64,000 nt of DNA from Myxococcota bacterium (GTDB taxonomy: Bacteria > Myxococcota_A > UBA9160 > UBA6930), in NCBI GenBank assembly GCA_028285625.1, contig JANQOX010000022.1, positions 186,001 through 250,000 on the forward strand, read 5' to 3'. Shown in pieces: positions 49,678 to 58,808 of the stretch. The notes below the pieces were generated by a model. The model was not told where the DNA came from and ran no database searches. It was given only the letters and a program-made list of their open reading frames with translations. A program made the position numbers and the translations under genes. Position 1 is the first letter of the stretch. Each line of letters starts with the position of its first letter.

Positions 49678-50742
49678 ATGCGCGCCGCGATGCGTCGATC
49701 CCGAGGCGCGCGACCCAGGGGCGGCGGGGTGCGCGCCGCGTCCGCGCTCGGGGCGCTCCTTCTCGCAGGTGCTTGCCTCGGTGACCCTCCCGAACCCGAG
49801 CCCGGCGAGGCGTTGGCCGCCCGAGTCGCGGCGGCGCTCGACACCCGCCGCGGCGAGCTCGATGGCGACGTCTTCCACCGGGCGCTCGTCTCACCGGTGG
49901 CGCCGACGGAGGTCGACGCGCTATTGCAACGCGTGGCGTTCCGCTGGGACGGACACAGCGCCGTCTTCTTCTTCGGCCGCACGCCCGAACCCCACGGCGG
50001 CGGCGTGCTCGACTTCCTGCTCGGCCATGCGGGCCCCGGGGCCGGCCCCGCGCCGCTCTCGCAGGCGGTGACCTTTCCGCAGAACGGACGCCGACTGCTG
50101 CTGGAGGAGATCTTCGAGGGGCACCGCGCGCAGATTCATCTGCCCGAGGCGGACGCACCCGGCTCGCGGCTTCCGCGCATGCGTTTCGCGGTGCCGGAGG
50201 GCCCCCGCCGCACCCGCACCGTCGAGCGCGACGCCCATCGCATGCTCCATGCGCTGGCCACGCGCGACGACGCGGTGGATGCGCCCTTCGAGGGCCACGG
50301 GGGGCAGACCCTCTCGACTCGCGCGCTCCTCGATCGCGCCGCACGCGTCTACCTGCGCGACCCGCCCGCGACCTGGGAACCTTCGGACCACGGCCACCTC
50401 CACCTGGTCGAACTGCTGCTCGCCTGGCACGGGCGGCGCCAGGGCCCTCCGGCGGCGGAAGGGCTCGAGCGCCTGACCCGGCGGCTGCTCGACGTCGACC
50501 TGCCCCGGCCCGGTCTCGGCGACGAAGTCGTGGCCCACCAGATCGAGTCCTTGGGGCGGCTCGTGACCGCACCTGGCGTCGCGCTTTCCGAGGCGGACCA
50601 GGAGCACGTGAGGGGCTTTCTGCAGACCGTGGAGTCCGAGCGGTTCCTGGACCCCGGAGAGACGCCGATCGCGCAGCTCGCACACGTCGCCGCGGGGATG
50701 CAGCGCATCCAGGCAGCACGTCGTGCGGGGGTGCTCCGCTAG
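49678..50742 (+). CDS. Lipoprotein of unknown function
   Basis: A 354-residue protein with a signal sequence and lipobox ALLLAGAC (Cys near 29). The mature part is mostly helical. It contains DAHRMLHALATRDDAVDAPF, DHGHLHLVELLLAWHGRRQG and RLTRRLLDVDLPRP, with regular His, Glu and Asp but no enzyme signature I recognise. The ATG at 49678 is four bases after the stop of the small ORF. It is convergent with the DUF2270 gene, 46 bases apart. Confidence 0.6.
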   Translation: MRAAMRRSRGARPRGGGVRAASALGALLLAGACLGDPPEPEPGEALAARVAAALDTRRGELDGDVFHRALVSPVAPTEVDALLQRVAFRWDGHSAVFFFGRTPEPHGGGVLDFLLGHAGPGAGPAPLSQAVTFPQNGRRLLLEEIFEGHRAQIHLPEADAPGSRLPRMRFAVPEGPRRTRTVERDAHRMLHALATRDDAVDAPFEGHGGQTLSTRALLDRAARVYLRDPPATWEPSDHGHLHLVELLLAWHGRRQGPPAAEGLERLTRRLLDVDLPRPGLGDEVVAHQIESLGRLVTAPGVALSEADQEHVRGFLQTVESERFLDPGETPIAQLAHVAAGMQRIQAARRAGVLR

Positions 50743-50788
50743 GCGTCAGCGCGCGGTGGAGAGCGACGCGCCGCGCGCGCCTCGCTCT

Positions 50789-51463
50789 TCAGGCTGCGGC
50801 AGGTCGGCGGTCGGGACCGCCTTCGACGCGCGCCAGCACCGCCGCGGCCCCGAGCAACATCAGCAGCGCGGCGAAGATCGCTTCACCGGGCACCGCGCCC
50901 ACCCCCGCGCGATCGAAGAAGCCGCCGATCGAAGCAACGGCTTCGGGATGGCTCGCCACCTTGAGCCCCCAGGCCAGGACCTGGAATGCGAACAGGTAGA
51001 GATAGATTCGGCGCAGCCGGCGTGCGGCGGCCTTGCGACGCGGCATCACCGGGATCGTGGCGCCGAGCTGTGCGTCGAGCGCAGCGACGGGGTCCGACCC
51101 GGCTCCACCGGGCAAGGCCGCATCGTCCGAGGCATCCGGTCCGCCCGCGAGGCCCCGCAAGGCCGGGCGCACCATGGCGTCTTCGAGCCAGAGCACCCGG
51201 CGCTGCCAGAGGTGGTAGAAGGTGAGGCGCCGCGCCTCCAGGAACAGGAAGAACACGTTGAGAAGCGGCGCGAGCAGCAACACGTAGTGCGGCATGGCCA
51301 CGCTACCGAGGGCGAACGACACGACGCCGGCAGTCGAAACCATCGCCCAGTTCGTGGTGGTGTCGATGCGCATGCGCCAGATGTCGGCGCGCCCGACCAT
51401 GGCCCGGTAGTAGTGCACGAGCACGGTGGTCCGGTCGCCGGCCGGCAGATCGATCCCGCTCAA
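50789..51463 (-). CDS. DUF2270 membrane protein
   Basis: A 224-residue protein. The segment RAMVGRADIWRMRIDTTTNW, followed by two helices with PHYVLLLAPLLNVFFLFLEA and RRLTFYHLWQRRVLWLED, is the DUF2270 signature. Two more C-terminal helices lie near 150-210, with an acidic loop between. Function unknown; the family is often beside membrane glycosyltransferases or cell-envelope genes. The TTG at 51463 overlaps the stop of the upstream GT-C-like gene (TTGA). The bigger open frame on this strand is shadow of that gene. Confidence 0.82.
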   Translation of the reverse strand: MSGIDLPAGDRTTVLVHYYRAMVGRADIWRMRIDTTTNWAMVSTAGVVSFALGSVAMPHYVLLLAPLLNVFFLFLEARRLTFYHLWQRRVLWLEDAMVRPALRGLAGGPDASDDAALPGGAGSDPVAALDAQLGATIPVMPRRKAAARRLRRIYLYLFAFQVLAWGLKVASHPEAVASIGGFFDRAGVGAVPGEAIFAALLMLLGAAAVLARVEGGPDRRPAAA

Positions 51464-53511
51464 GGTGCCGACCCGCTGCGCCAGGCGAGCGACTCGACGC
51501 ACGGCAGGCCCCCGGCGTTGGCGAGCCAGAAGGACTCGCCCGTGACGCCCTCGATGTCGAGTACCGACCAGGCCGTCGCGCGCGCGGGCACCTGAAGGGT
51601 GGCCAGGGGCGCGTCCTCGCCTTGGCGGCCGAGGGCGAGCCGCGCCACCGCATCGGGGCGGCCGGTGGCCTGCAACCGAAGCACCTCCCCCGACCCGGGG
51701 AGTTCGACGGAGGCCCGCCCTTCGATGGGGCGGCAGCCGTGAAGCGTGGCCCTGCCGCTCGGCCCGTCCAACGTGAACGCCACGCTGGCGAAGTCGGCTG
51801 GCGGCGGCGGGTCGAAGCGCGCATGGGCCGCGGCCTCGCTCGCAAGGTCGGCGAAGTCCACGCCGGCACCCTGCACCACCGTGTCGCGCAGCACCTCGCC
51901 GCGTACCTGGGCCACCACCAGCCTCCGGTCTTCGGCCCCGGGTGCCAGGGGCGGAAGCGGCGCCAGGGCGTCGCCCAGCAGGCCGGGGATGCGGACCAGG
52001 TGGACGTTCAACGAGGCGATCTCGGGGAGCGGCCGGAACCGCGCCAGGGTCTCGGCTACGGAGCCGGGGCCATGGCGAAACGGGCGTACGAAAGCGGGCG
52101 TCCCCAACCCGATGAAGTCGATGGCGGGGCCATCGTGTGCGATCGCAGGGAGGCCCGCGTCGTTCACGAGCAGGACCTGGTCCCGCTGGTTGTCCGCGAG
52201 CCAGACCGCCGCGCGGCCGTTGCCCGCGTGGAGCTCGGTGGCGGCGCGGCCGTAGTGGCCCACCCAGGTCACGAGCGCGGGGGCCGCGGCCAGCGGCCAG
52301 AGGAACGCCACCGCGCGCAGCGCAGGCCGTCGGACGAAGGCGTCGCGCAGCAGATGCTCGACGATCGACGCCACCGCAACGCCCCCGAGCAGCCAGGACA
52401 GCACCAGCCCGGGATGGTGATGCCGCATGCCCTGCCAGAAGAGGTAGCCCGACAGCGGCGCCAGCCCGAAGAAGGCCAGCCAGGCCAGGGCGGCGGGCCA
52501 GGCGTCGCGGAGGGGGTGCCAGACCGCGTCCGCGGGCCGCCGCAGCGCCAGCACCAGTGCGCCCAAGGCACCGAGGATGGCCAGGACGCCGACTCCCGGG
52601 GGCAGGATCGAGCCGCTCTGGCCCAGGTAGACCGGAATGACGTTGGTCCGCAGGAAGTGGCCATAGGCCACCACGGCGCGCCCGGGGTCGAGGAAGGGCG
52701 TTCCCGTGAGCGACTTCGAGATCGCGCCCGCCGGCTGCGCTTCCCCCGTGAGTGCCTGATAGGCAAGCGCCATCGCGAGGCCGGGCAGCGGGAGCCAGAA
52801 GGCATGGGCCCGCGCCACGCCAGGCAGCAGACCGATCAGGACGCCGGCGGCCGTGGCCATGGTGAGAACCGCGAGCTCGGGACGGATCCAGGGCAGGATC
52901 GCCACCAGGGGAAGGAACCAACCGGCAACGCGCACACGCTCGGCGCCCCGCGCCCGACACCACGTCGTCACCACGCACAGCACCGCCGCACAGGCCCATG
53001 CCGTCTCCATCCCCGCCAACGTGACGAACGGCACCGGGCCGGCCGCCATCACGGCCAGACCTCCCGCCAGGGGCCACGGCCTGCCAAGCCCCAGACCCGA
53101 CACGAATGCCGCCGCCGCGAGGCCGAGCAGCCAGAGACCGAGCACGCCGACGGCGCGCGACCACCACGACCAGCCCGCCAGGTCGCTCGCAACCCACTGA
53201 CCCGGGACGAGCAGCCACGGGAACAAGAGCGAAGAAGCACCCGTCGACACTTCGCCGTCCGTCCATTGGAGGGGCCTGCCGCGCGCGGCCTGCTGCGCGT
53301 AGCGGACGAAGATGTACGCGTCATCGAGCGGAAGCAGCCAGGAAGGCGGAGCCGACGTGGCCTGGAAAGTGGCCTCACCCGGTGCAGCGCCCGGGCCCCC
53401 CGAAAGCTGGCCGAAGCTCGCGATCGCGATCGCGGCCGCGGCGAGACCGAGCACCAGCGCGCGCGTTCCGCGGCGCTCCGACCCGGCCGGCTCCTGGTTC
53501 GGGGTGGACAT
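51460..53511 (-). CDS. GT-C-like polytopic membrane glycosyltransferase
   Basis: A 683-residue protein with about 11-12 helices over residues 20-440 and a C-terminal periplasmic domain rich in beta strands. The first periplasmic loop has LPLDDAYIFVRYAQQAARGR, with the acidic DD pair that GT-C enzymes use for lipid-phosphate sugar donors. This is the layout of mycobacterial arabinofuranosyl- or mannosyltransferase-type and GT39-like proteins. The donor and acceptor are unknown. The ATG at 53511 gives the first helix soon after the start. Its stop overlaps the DUF2270 start. It is divergent from the SGNH hydrolase gene by 81 bases. Confidence 0.78.
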   Translation of the reverse strand: MSTPNQEPAGSERRGTRALVLGLAAAAIAIASFGQLSGGPGAAPGEATFQATSAPPSWLLPLDDAYIFVRYAQQAARGRPLQWTDGEVSTGASSLLFPWLLVPGQWVASDLAGWSWWSRAVGVLGLWLLGLAAAAFVSGLGLGRPWPLAGGLAVMAAGPVPFVTLAGMETAWACAAVLCVVTTWCRARGAERVRVAGWFLPLVAILPWIRPELAVLTMATAAGVLIGLLPGVARAHAFWLPLPGLAMALAYQALTGEAQPAGAISKSLTGTPFLDPGRAVVAYGHFLRTNVIPVYLGQSGSILPPGVGVLAILGALGALVLALRRPADAVWHPLRDAWPAALAWLAFFGLAPLSGYLFWQGMRHHHPGLVLSWLLGGVAVASIVEHLLRDAFVRRPALRAVAFLWPLAAAPALVTWVGHYGRAATELHAGNGRAAVWLADNQRDQVLLVNDAGLPAIAHDGPAIDFIGLGTPAFVRPFRHGPGSVAETLARFRPLPEIASLNVHLVRIPGLLGDALAPLPPLAPGAEDRRLVVAQVRGEVLRDTVVQGAGVDFADLASEAAAHARFDPPPPADFASVAFTLDGPSGRATLHGCRPIEGRASVELPGSGEVLRLQATGRPDAVARLALGRQGEDAPLATLQVPARATAWSVLDIEGVTGESFWLANAGGLPCVESLAWRSGSAP

Positions 53512-53592
53512 GCGGGCGGCGGAACGTACCACGCCCCCCCGCGATCGACCCGGGTGCAGAGCTATGCTCCTCTTCCTGCGGGCCCTGGAACC

Positions 53593-54600
53593 TTGAGCGA
53601 ACTCCTCCAAAAGCTGGCGATGGCCGCTGCATCGACCCTCGTCGCCCTGCTGGTGGCGGAGGGCACACTGCGCGCCGTCGGCTTCTCCTTCGCGATCGCG
53701 CCGGAGAGCATCGAGTTCGGGTGGCCCGACCCGGTGGTCCTGAAGGAGAAGTACGAGCCCGACCCGGACCTCTTCTTCGTGCCGCTCAACTACGCGGGAG
53801 CCCTGGTCAAGCTCGAAGAGCAGCCGCCGGACGTGGTGTATCTCGGGGACTCCTGCACGCAGTTCGGCAGCTACCCGAGGCATGCAACGCGGCTGCTGAG
53901 CAGTCGCCTCGGGCGTCCGATCGTCGGCGCGCAGCTCGGCGTGGGCGGCTGGACCTCCTATCAGGGGCTCCAACAGCTCGAGCGGGACGTGCTGCCCGCG
54001 CGACCGGACGTGGTCACCCTCTACTACGGCTGGAACGATCATTGGCAGGGTTTCGGCATCGAGGACAAGGAGATCGCCGATCTCGTCGCCTCCTCCGACG
54101 GACCGCTGGCCGGTTCGCGGCTGGCGCAGCTGGTCTTCAAGGCGCGCCTCGCCTGGCGGGCGCGCGGGACCTCCACCCGACCCTTGCGCGTCTCCCTGGA
54201 GGACTACCGCGCCAACCTGACCACCATGGTCCGGTCGTCGCGGGACGCCGGCGTGGCCGCCATGCTGATCACGGCACCGATGGCTCGTCGGGACCCGCGG
54301 GATCTCGCGCCGCTGGCCGAGCGCTGGGTGGAGGACCCGAGCCAGGTCGAGCCCCTGCATCGCGCGTATGCCGACGTCGTCCGGGACGTCGCCGCCTCCG
54401 AGGGGGCACCGCTGTGCGACCTGCTCGCTGCATTCGACGCGCTGCCCGAACGGGACGTGGGCGAGCGCTACTTCCACGTCGACGGCATCCACATGCGCGA
54501 CGCCGGTGGCCAGAAACTCGCCGAACTCCTCGTCGGCTGCATGGAGCGCGAAGGCCTCACGACCCGGCTGGCCGAGCCGACCGCCGCCGGAGGTCTCTAG
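53593..54600 (+). CDS. SGNH/GDSL-like hydrolase with N-terminal membrane anchor
   Basis: A 335-residue protein. A helix near residues 10-27 is followed by an SGNH fold: VVYLGDSCTQFGSY (Ser nucleophile of block I), VGGWTSYQG and LYYGWNDHW (Asn block), and FHVDGIHMRDAG near the end (Asp and His of block V). It would be a periplasmic esterase or acyltransferase acting on envelope glycans or lipids. The start is TTG at 53593 or ATG at 53620 (nine residues shorter); neither has a good ribosome site. It ends overlapping the SDR gene by four bases. Confidence 0.8.
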   Translation: MSELLQKLAMAAASTLVALLVAEGTLRAVGFSFAIAPESIEFGWPDPVVLKEKYEPDPDLFFVPLNYAGALVKLEEQPPDVVYLGDSCTQFGSYPRHATRLLSSRLGRPIVGAQLGVGGWTSYQGLQQLERDVLPARPDVVTLYYGWNDHWQGFGIEDKEIADLVASSDGPLAGSRLAQLVFKARLAWRARGTSTRPLRVSLEDYRANLTTMVRSSRDAGVAAMLITAPMARRDPRDLAPLAERWVEDPSQVEPLHRAYADVVRDVAASEGAPLCDLLAAFDALPERDVGERYFHVDGIHMRDAGGQKLAELLVGCMEREGLTTRLAEPTAAGGL

Positions 54601-55373
54601 GCCACCGTGTTGGCGCCATTGATCGCCAGGTTCTGACCCGAGACGTAGGACGCCTCGTCGCTCGCGAGAAAGGCCACGGCGTCACCGACTTCTTCTGCGA
54701 GCCCGAAGCGGCCGGTGGGGAGACTCGCGCGGTAGGCCTCCTTCAGCTCGACGGGGTCGTCCCGGTGACGCTCGGTGGGGATCCACCCGGGCGAGACCAT
54801 GTTCACGGTGATGTTCCACGGAGCCAGTTCGCGGGCCAGGCTTCGGGTGAAGCCGTTCTGTCCGCCCTTGGCGGCCACGTACGCCGTGAAGCGCGGCTCG
54901 CCCAGCTGGAACGTCTCGGAACCGATGTTGATGATCCGCCCGAAGCGCCGAGCCTTCATACCCGCCAGCACCGCTCGGGTGATGAGGAACGGGCTCTTCA
55001 CGAAGAAATCGAGCATCGACTGGTAGAACGCCCAGTCGTAGGCCTCGATGGGCTCGTGGGGCTGGTCGGGCGTGGCGTTGGGGACCGCGATGTCCACCGG
55101 GCCCAGGCGCTCGGTGATCTCGGACACCATGGCTGCGACGTCGGTCTCGCGCGTGGCGTCCCCCCGCAGCAGCAGGGCCTGGTGGCCCGCCGCCTCGAAC
55201 GCCGCCAGTGTCTCGCGCGCCGACGCCTCGTCGTTTCGGTAGTTGAGCGCCACGCGCGCGCCGGCCGAGGCCAGGGACCAGGCCATGGCGCGCCCCAGAC
55301 CCCGCGAGCTTCCGGTCACGAACGCGACCCGTCCGTCGAGGCGAAAGCGCGCCGCGCGCGCCGGGCCGCTCAC
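54597..55373 (-). CDS. Short-chain dehydrogenase/reductase (SDR)
   Basis: A 258-residue classical SDR. Cofactor motif TGSSRGLG is at 20-27, with N99/A100 in the VPNAT position, and the catalytic residues are S152, Y165 and K169 (TAYVAAKGG). It resembles 3-oxoacyl-ACP reductases and other SDRs, ending in the typical SGQNLAINGANTVA. The GTG at 55373 overlaps the DegT aminotransferase stop (GTGA), so it is the last gene of that operon. The substrate is probably a sugar or lipid keto group handled by the operon, but this is inference. Confidence 0.85.
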   Translation of the reverse strand: MSGPARAARFRLDGRVAFVTGSSRGLGRAMAWSLASAGARVALNYRNDEASARETLAAFEAAGHQALLLRGDATRETDVAAMVSEITERLGPVDIAVPNATPDQPHEPIEAYDWAFYQSMLDFFVKSPFLITRAVLAGMKARRFGRIINIGSETFQLGEPRFTAYVAAKGGQNGFTRSLARELAPWNITVNMVSPGWIPTERHRDDPVELKEAYRASLPTGRFGLAEEVGDAVAFLASDEASYVSGQNLAINGANTVA

Positions 55374-56632
55374 GCTCCGGGGGCAGCCGCGTCGACCAGG
55401 TCGAACTTCTCGCGGTCGATCGTGCGTGTCCGCCGCACCTGCGCCGGGTCCGCGTCGGAATCACCGAGCGCCACACGCGCCGCGATACCGACATCGTGGA
55501 CCAGGTCCGCGACGTCCTGCTCGTCATGCTGGGGATCGGTGGCCACCATCACCGTTCGTCCCACGATCTCGAGCGAACGCGCGCACATGTCCTTGTGATA
55601 GTCGCTGCGGCAGCCCTGGTTCTCGGGAAGCCGGAAGGGGTCCATGGCCTCGTGGTGCGCGCCCTTGCGCATCAGCACCTGGTCCCATTCGGTGTAGTTG
55701 TGCCGGCCCGTATCCCCCGCGACCACGGCGGGAAAGACCTCGACGAAACGCCGCGCGCTCTGTGCCGAGGGCATCGTGAAGATCGCCTGGGCGCCGCAGT
55801 CCCACCGCGGGCTGTGCAGGGGCGCGGGCACGAACCCCAGCGCCCGAAGCGACTGCGTCCCCTCGAGAATGGCGTCACGCTCCTGGCGCATCTTCGCGAC
55901 GAGATCGTCGATGCGACCCAACTGGACGAGCAGCATGGCCGCCATGATCTCGCTGGGCCGGGCGCCGATACCGGCGAACGGCTTCTGGGCCTCGCTGCGT
56001 CCTTGCCAATAGAAGTGGCAGGGGTCGATGGCGCAGCGCGCGCGCTCGAACGCCTCGGGGTCGCGAACGACGACGGCGCCGCCTTCTCCCGCCGTCATGT
56101 TCTTGTAGTAGTTGAAGCTGAAGCCCGCGGCGTCACCGATGGCGCCAAAACGCCGCCCCTCGTAGCCACCGCCCACACCCTGGCAGGCGTCTTCGATGAC
56201 CAGCAGCTCACGACGACGGGCGATCTCGCCCAGGGCATCGAGGTGGGCCGCCGTCCCCCACATGTGGACGGGGATGAGCGCCCGGGTGCGCGGTCCGACG
56301 GCGTCGTCCACGGCGGCGGGGTCCATCGTGAGACTCTCGTCGACGTCGACGATCACGGGGATCGCGCCCGCGGCGAGCACCGCAGTGGCCGTGGCCATGT
56401 AGGTATGCGCGGGCACGAGAACCTCGTGCCCCGGGCCCACCCCCAGGCCGATCAGCGCGGCGGCGAGCCCGTACGTGCCACTCGCGGTGAGCGCACAATG
56501 CGGCACGTCCAGGTAGGCCGCGTAGCGCTGCTCGAACGTGTCGCAGCGGTCGCCCACGCCGTAGCGGAACAGCCGCCCAGAACGGATGACTTCGGCGACC
56601 GCCTCGATCTCTTCTTCGCCAACGACGTACAC
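55370..56632 (-). CDS. DegT/DnrJ/EryC1/StrS-family PLP aminotransferase
   Basis: A 420-residue fold-type I enzyme. The Schiff-base lysine is K177 in FSFNYYKNMTAGEGGA; VIEDACQGVGGGY (about residues 145-157) has the pyridine-contacting Asp. The opening VVGEEEIEAVAEVIRSGRLF is typical of sugar-nucleotide aminotransferases. It would make an amino sugar from a 3- or 4-keto sugar. The family usually works on UDP- or dTDP-linked sugars; no sugar dehydratase or epimerase partner lies next to it apart from the coupled SDR. The start is GTG at 56632, ten bases after the stop of the NTF2-fold gene. Confidence 0.87.
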   Translation of the reverse strand: MYVVGEEEIEAVAEVIRSGRLFRYGVGDRCDTFEQRYAAYLDVPHCALTASGTYGLAAALIGLGVGPGHEVLVPAHTYMATATAVLAAGAIPVIVDVDESLTMDPAAVDDAVGPRTRALIPVHMWGTAAHLDALGEIARRRELLVIEDACQGVGGGYEGRRFGAIGDAAGFSFNYYKNMTAGEGGAVVVRDPEAFERARCAIDPCHFYWQGRSEAQKPFAGIGARPSEIMAAMLLVQLGRIDDLVAKMRQERDAILEGTQSLRALGFVPAPLHSPRWDCGAQAIFTMPSAQSARRFVEVFPAVVAGDTGRHNYTEWDQVLMRKGAHHEAMDPFRLPENQGCRSDYHKDMCARSLEIVGRTVMVATDPQHDEQDVADLVHDVGIAARVALGDSDADPAQVRRTRTIDREKFDLVDAAAPGA

Positions 56633-56641
56633 GGCGACTCC

Positions 56642-57154
56642 TCAGCCCGACGCCAGGTGGGCCCATGCAGGCGGCAGACTCACATTCCGATCCGGTCGGC
56701 GCGGGGGCATCGCCACCTGCCCCGGCGGCTTCCATTGCATGTCGCGCATGGTCTGGCCGATGTGCGTCATGTTGAGCATGTCGTGGCTGTAGCAGAAGAG
56801 ACCGTCGCCGGCGTAGTAGAGGATCGAGAGACCCGGCACGAACCACGGCGTACCGTCGTCGCGGTGCCCCAGGATCTGATCCCACTGGCTCACGAGCCGG
56901 GGGCCCTCGACCATCGTCCAGTTCTCCGGTGTCGACCAGCCGTGGCCGGTGAGGCCCGCCATACTCGTGACGAAGAACTCGCGGATCGCCTCGCGGCCCT
57001 CGACCCGCCCCCAGGCGGGGTCGATGTAGGCCGCGTCTTCGGTGAAGAAGTCGGCCAGGACCGGCCAGTCGGCATCGCCTCGGTCGATGCGGTCCCGCGT
57101 GGCGACGAAGCGGGTGTAGGTGTCGCGTGCTTCCTGTTCGACGAGCCCGGTCAC
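56642..57154 (-). CDS. SnoaL/NTF2-fold protein
   Basis: A 170-residue single-domain protein with the SnoaL-like layout: an N-terminal helix pair, FFTEDAAYIDPAWGRVEGRE, then the sheet with FFVTSMAGLTGHGWSTPENW and a Trp/His/Asp-lined pocket. NTF2-fold proteins act as cyclases, hydratases or steroid isomerases, or as ligand binders. The GTG at 57154 was preferred over the TTG at 57226 because GGAGGAGG lies just before it and it starts close to the fold. It is in the operon that runs on to the aminotransferase and SDR genes. Confidence 0.72.
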   Translation of the reverse strand: MTGLVEQEARDTYTRFVATRDRIDRGDADWPVLADFFTEDAAYIDPAWGRVEGREAIREFFVTSMAGLTGHGWSTPENWTMVEGPRLVSQWDQILGHRDDGTPWFVPGLSILYYAGDGLFCYSHDMLNMTHIGQTMRDMQWKPPGQVAMPPRRPDRNVSLPPAWAHLASG

Positions 57155-57254
57155 GAGCGCCTCCTCCGCAGCCGCGGCGGCCGCATCTGGAGTCGCAAGA
57201 AAACCAGACGAACCAAGGCCTTGCAATGCCGAGGCGCGAATCAGCCTGAGCCTG

Positions 57255-58808
57255 CTACTCCACGTACCCCAGGCCTTCCAGGAGCGCCCTCTCCTCCTCG
57301 CTGAGACGTGGCGCCGGGATCGCCCCCCCGAGCTCGATCACCTCCCCGGTGTCCGCATTGACCGGGTCGTGGCGCTCGAGCGAAGCCCCCCAGGCGTGCG
57401 AGCGCGCGGCCATCTCCGAGAACGCTTCCGCTTCGCGCTCGCGCAGGTTCGAGAGCTCGTGCGGATCGGCCTCGAGATCGAAGAGCAACCCGTCGCGGTC
57501 GCCGAACATGCGGTACCCCTCGATCCACTTGCGCCCATCGCGAACCAGCACGCGCTTGTTGGGCTTGCGCGCGCGGTTGGGAGCCGACATCACGGTCGGG
57601 TGCAGCGCGCGGTCGCGGGGCGGGCCCGCACCCGCGAGCAGGTCGCGTCCAGCGATGCCGTCGGGCACGCGAACGCCCGCCCGCGCGAGCACGGTGGGCA
57701 TCAGATCCGGGTGCCATCCCGGGCTGTCGTTGCGCTCTCCCGCGCGGTCGGCGAGGCCACGCGGGTGCACGATCAGCAGCGGCACGCGCAGCACCTCGTC
57801 GAACGGGCTGAAGTCGTGCATGTAGAGCCCGTGCTCGAAGAAGCCCTCGCCGTGGTCGGACGTCACCACCAACAGGGTGTCGTCCCACTGCCCCAGCGAG
57901 ACCAGCTCGTCGCGCAGCGCTCCGAGCGCCGAGTCGATCCGGGCGATGCGGGCGGCATAGCTACGCTGGATCGCCTCGAGATCGCGGGGCTCGTAGTGGG
58001 GTGAGCTCTCGAAGTTCTCGGGCAACCAGTTGGCGCCACAGGCCAGCAGGTCGGCGTAGTGCTCGGCAAGCTGGTTGTAGAGCGTGCACTGCGCCCGCTC
58101 CTCGGCGTCGAAGCCGGGGTGCGCACGCCCCTGCCGCTTCGAGCCGCCGGGGGCCCTGGCACGCAGCGCGGCGATCTCCTCGTCGCTGAGCAGGCCGCGA
58201 TCCGGGTGCCGGGCCCGGTAGTCTGCATAGCCTCCGTACGGGAAGTGCGCGGCGTAGGTGTGCAGGAACAGGAAGTAGGGTTCGTCTGCCTGCGCACGCA
58301 CCCAGTCGAGCACCTCGGGCAGGGCGTCGCCGACCACGGCACCCGGCGGTAGCTCGCGATAGGCCTCGAAGCCGCGGTCGAACCCATAGCGGGCGGCCAC
58401 ATAGCCCGACTCGTTGAACGACCACGCGCGGTATCCCGCCTGCGTCAGCAACTCGGGCAGGGTCGGCACCTGCGGCGCGAGGCGCGCCGCACCGATCAAG
58501 ACGCCGTGTGCGACCGGGTCGAGACCGGTGAAGATCGACATGTGCGAGGGAAGCGTGTAGTTCGACGCGGCGTAGAAGCGCGGAAAGACGACGCCCTCTC
58601 CGGCCAGCTTCGTCAGGTGGGGCAGGCCCGGCCCCCCCGCCCCGGACGCCACGGCATCGGCCCTCACGGTGTCCATGCTGAACAGCACGATGCGACGAGG
58701 GCCCAGCTCGGCCGGGGGGCGGCATGCGGTGGCAGCCAGCGCCGCGAGCACGACCGCGACGACCGCGATGCGGCGGGTAGCCGGGCAGGACGAGCGCGGC
58801 CCACGCAT
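57255..58808 (-). CDS. Sulfatase-like alkaline-phosphatase superfamily enzyme, Thr in place of Cys/Ser
   Basis: A 517-residue lipoprotein (LAALAATAC, Cys at 29). It has the superfamily metal motif LFSMDTVRAD and, later, TSDHGEGFFEHGLYMHD. At the nucleophile position the motif is ASNYTLPSHMSIFTG, so T85 replaces the Cys or Ser of C-x-P-S-R and the Arg is His. Formylglycine cannot form, so sulfate hydrolysis is unlikely. Thr nucleophiles occur in phosphoglycerol and phosphoethanolamine transferases and related enzymes, so a transferase or phosphoesterase role in the envelope is plausible. The ATG at 58808 overlaps the stop of the upstream membrane protein gene (TGATG). Confidence 0.82.
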   Translation of the reverse strand: MRGPRSSCPATRRIAVVAVVLAALAATACRPPAELGPRRIVLFSMDTVRADAVASGAGGPGLPHLTKLAGEGVVFPRFYAASNYTLPSHMSIFTGLDPVAHGVLIGAARLAPQVPTLPELLTQAGYRAWSFNESGYVAARYGFDRGFEAYRELPPGAVVGDALPEVLDWVRAQADEPYFLFLHTYAAHFPYGGYADYRARHPDRGLLSDEEIAALRARAPGGSKRQGRAHPGFDAEERAQCTLYNQLAEHYADLLACGANWLPENFESSPHYEPRDLEAIQRSYAARIARIDSALGALRDELVSLGQWDDTLLVVTSDHGEGFFEHGLYMHDFSPFDEVLRVPLLIVHPRGLADRAGERNDSPGWHPDLMPTVLARAGVRVPDGIAGRDLLAGAGPPRDRALHPTVMSAPNRARKPNKRVLVRDGRKWIEGYRMFGDRDGLLFDLEADPHELSNLREREAEAFSEMAARSHAWGASLERHDPVNADTGEVIELGGAIPAPRLSEEERALLEGLGYVE

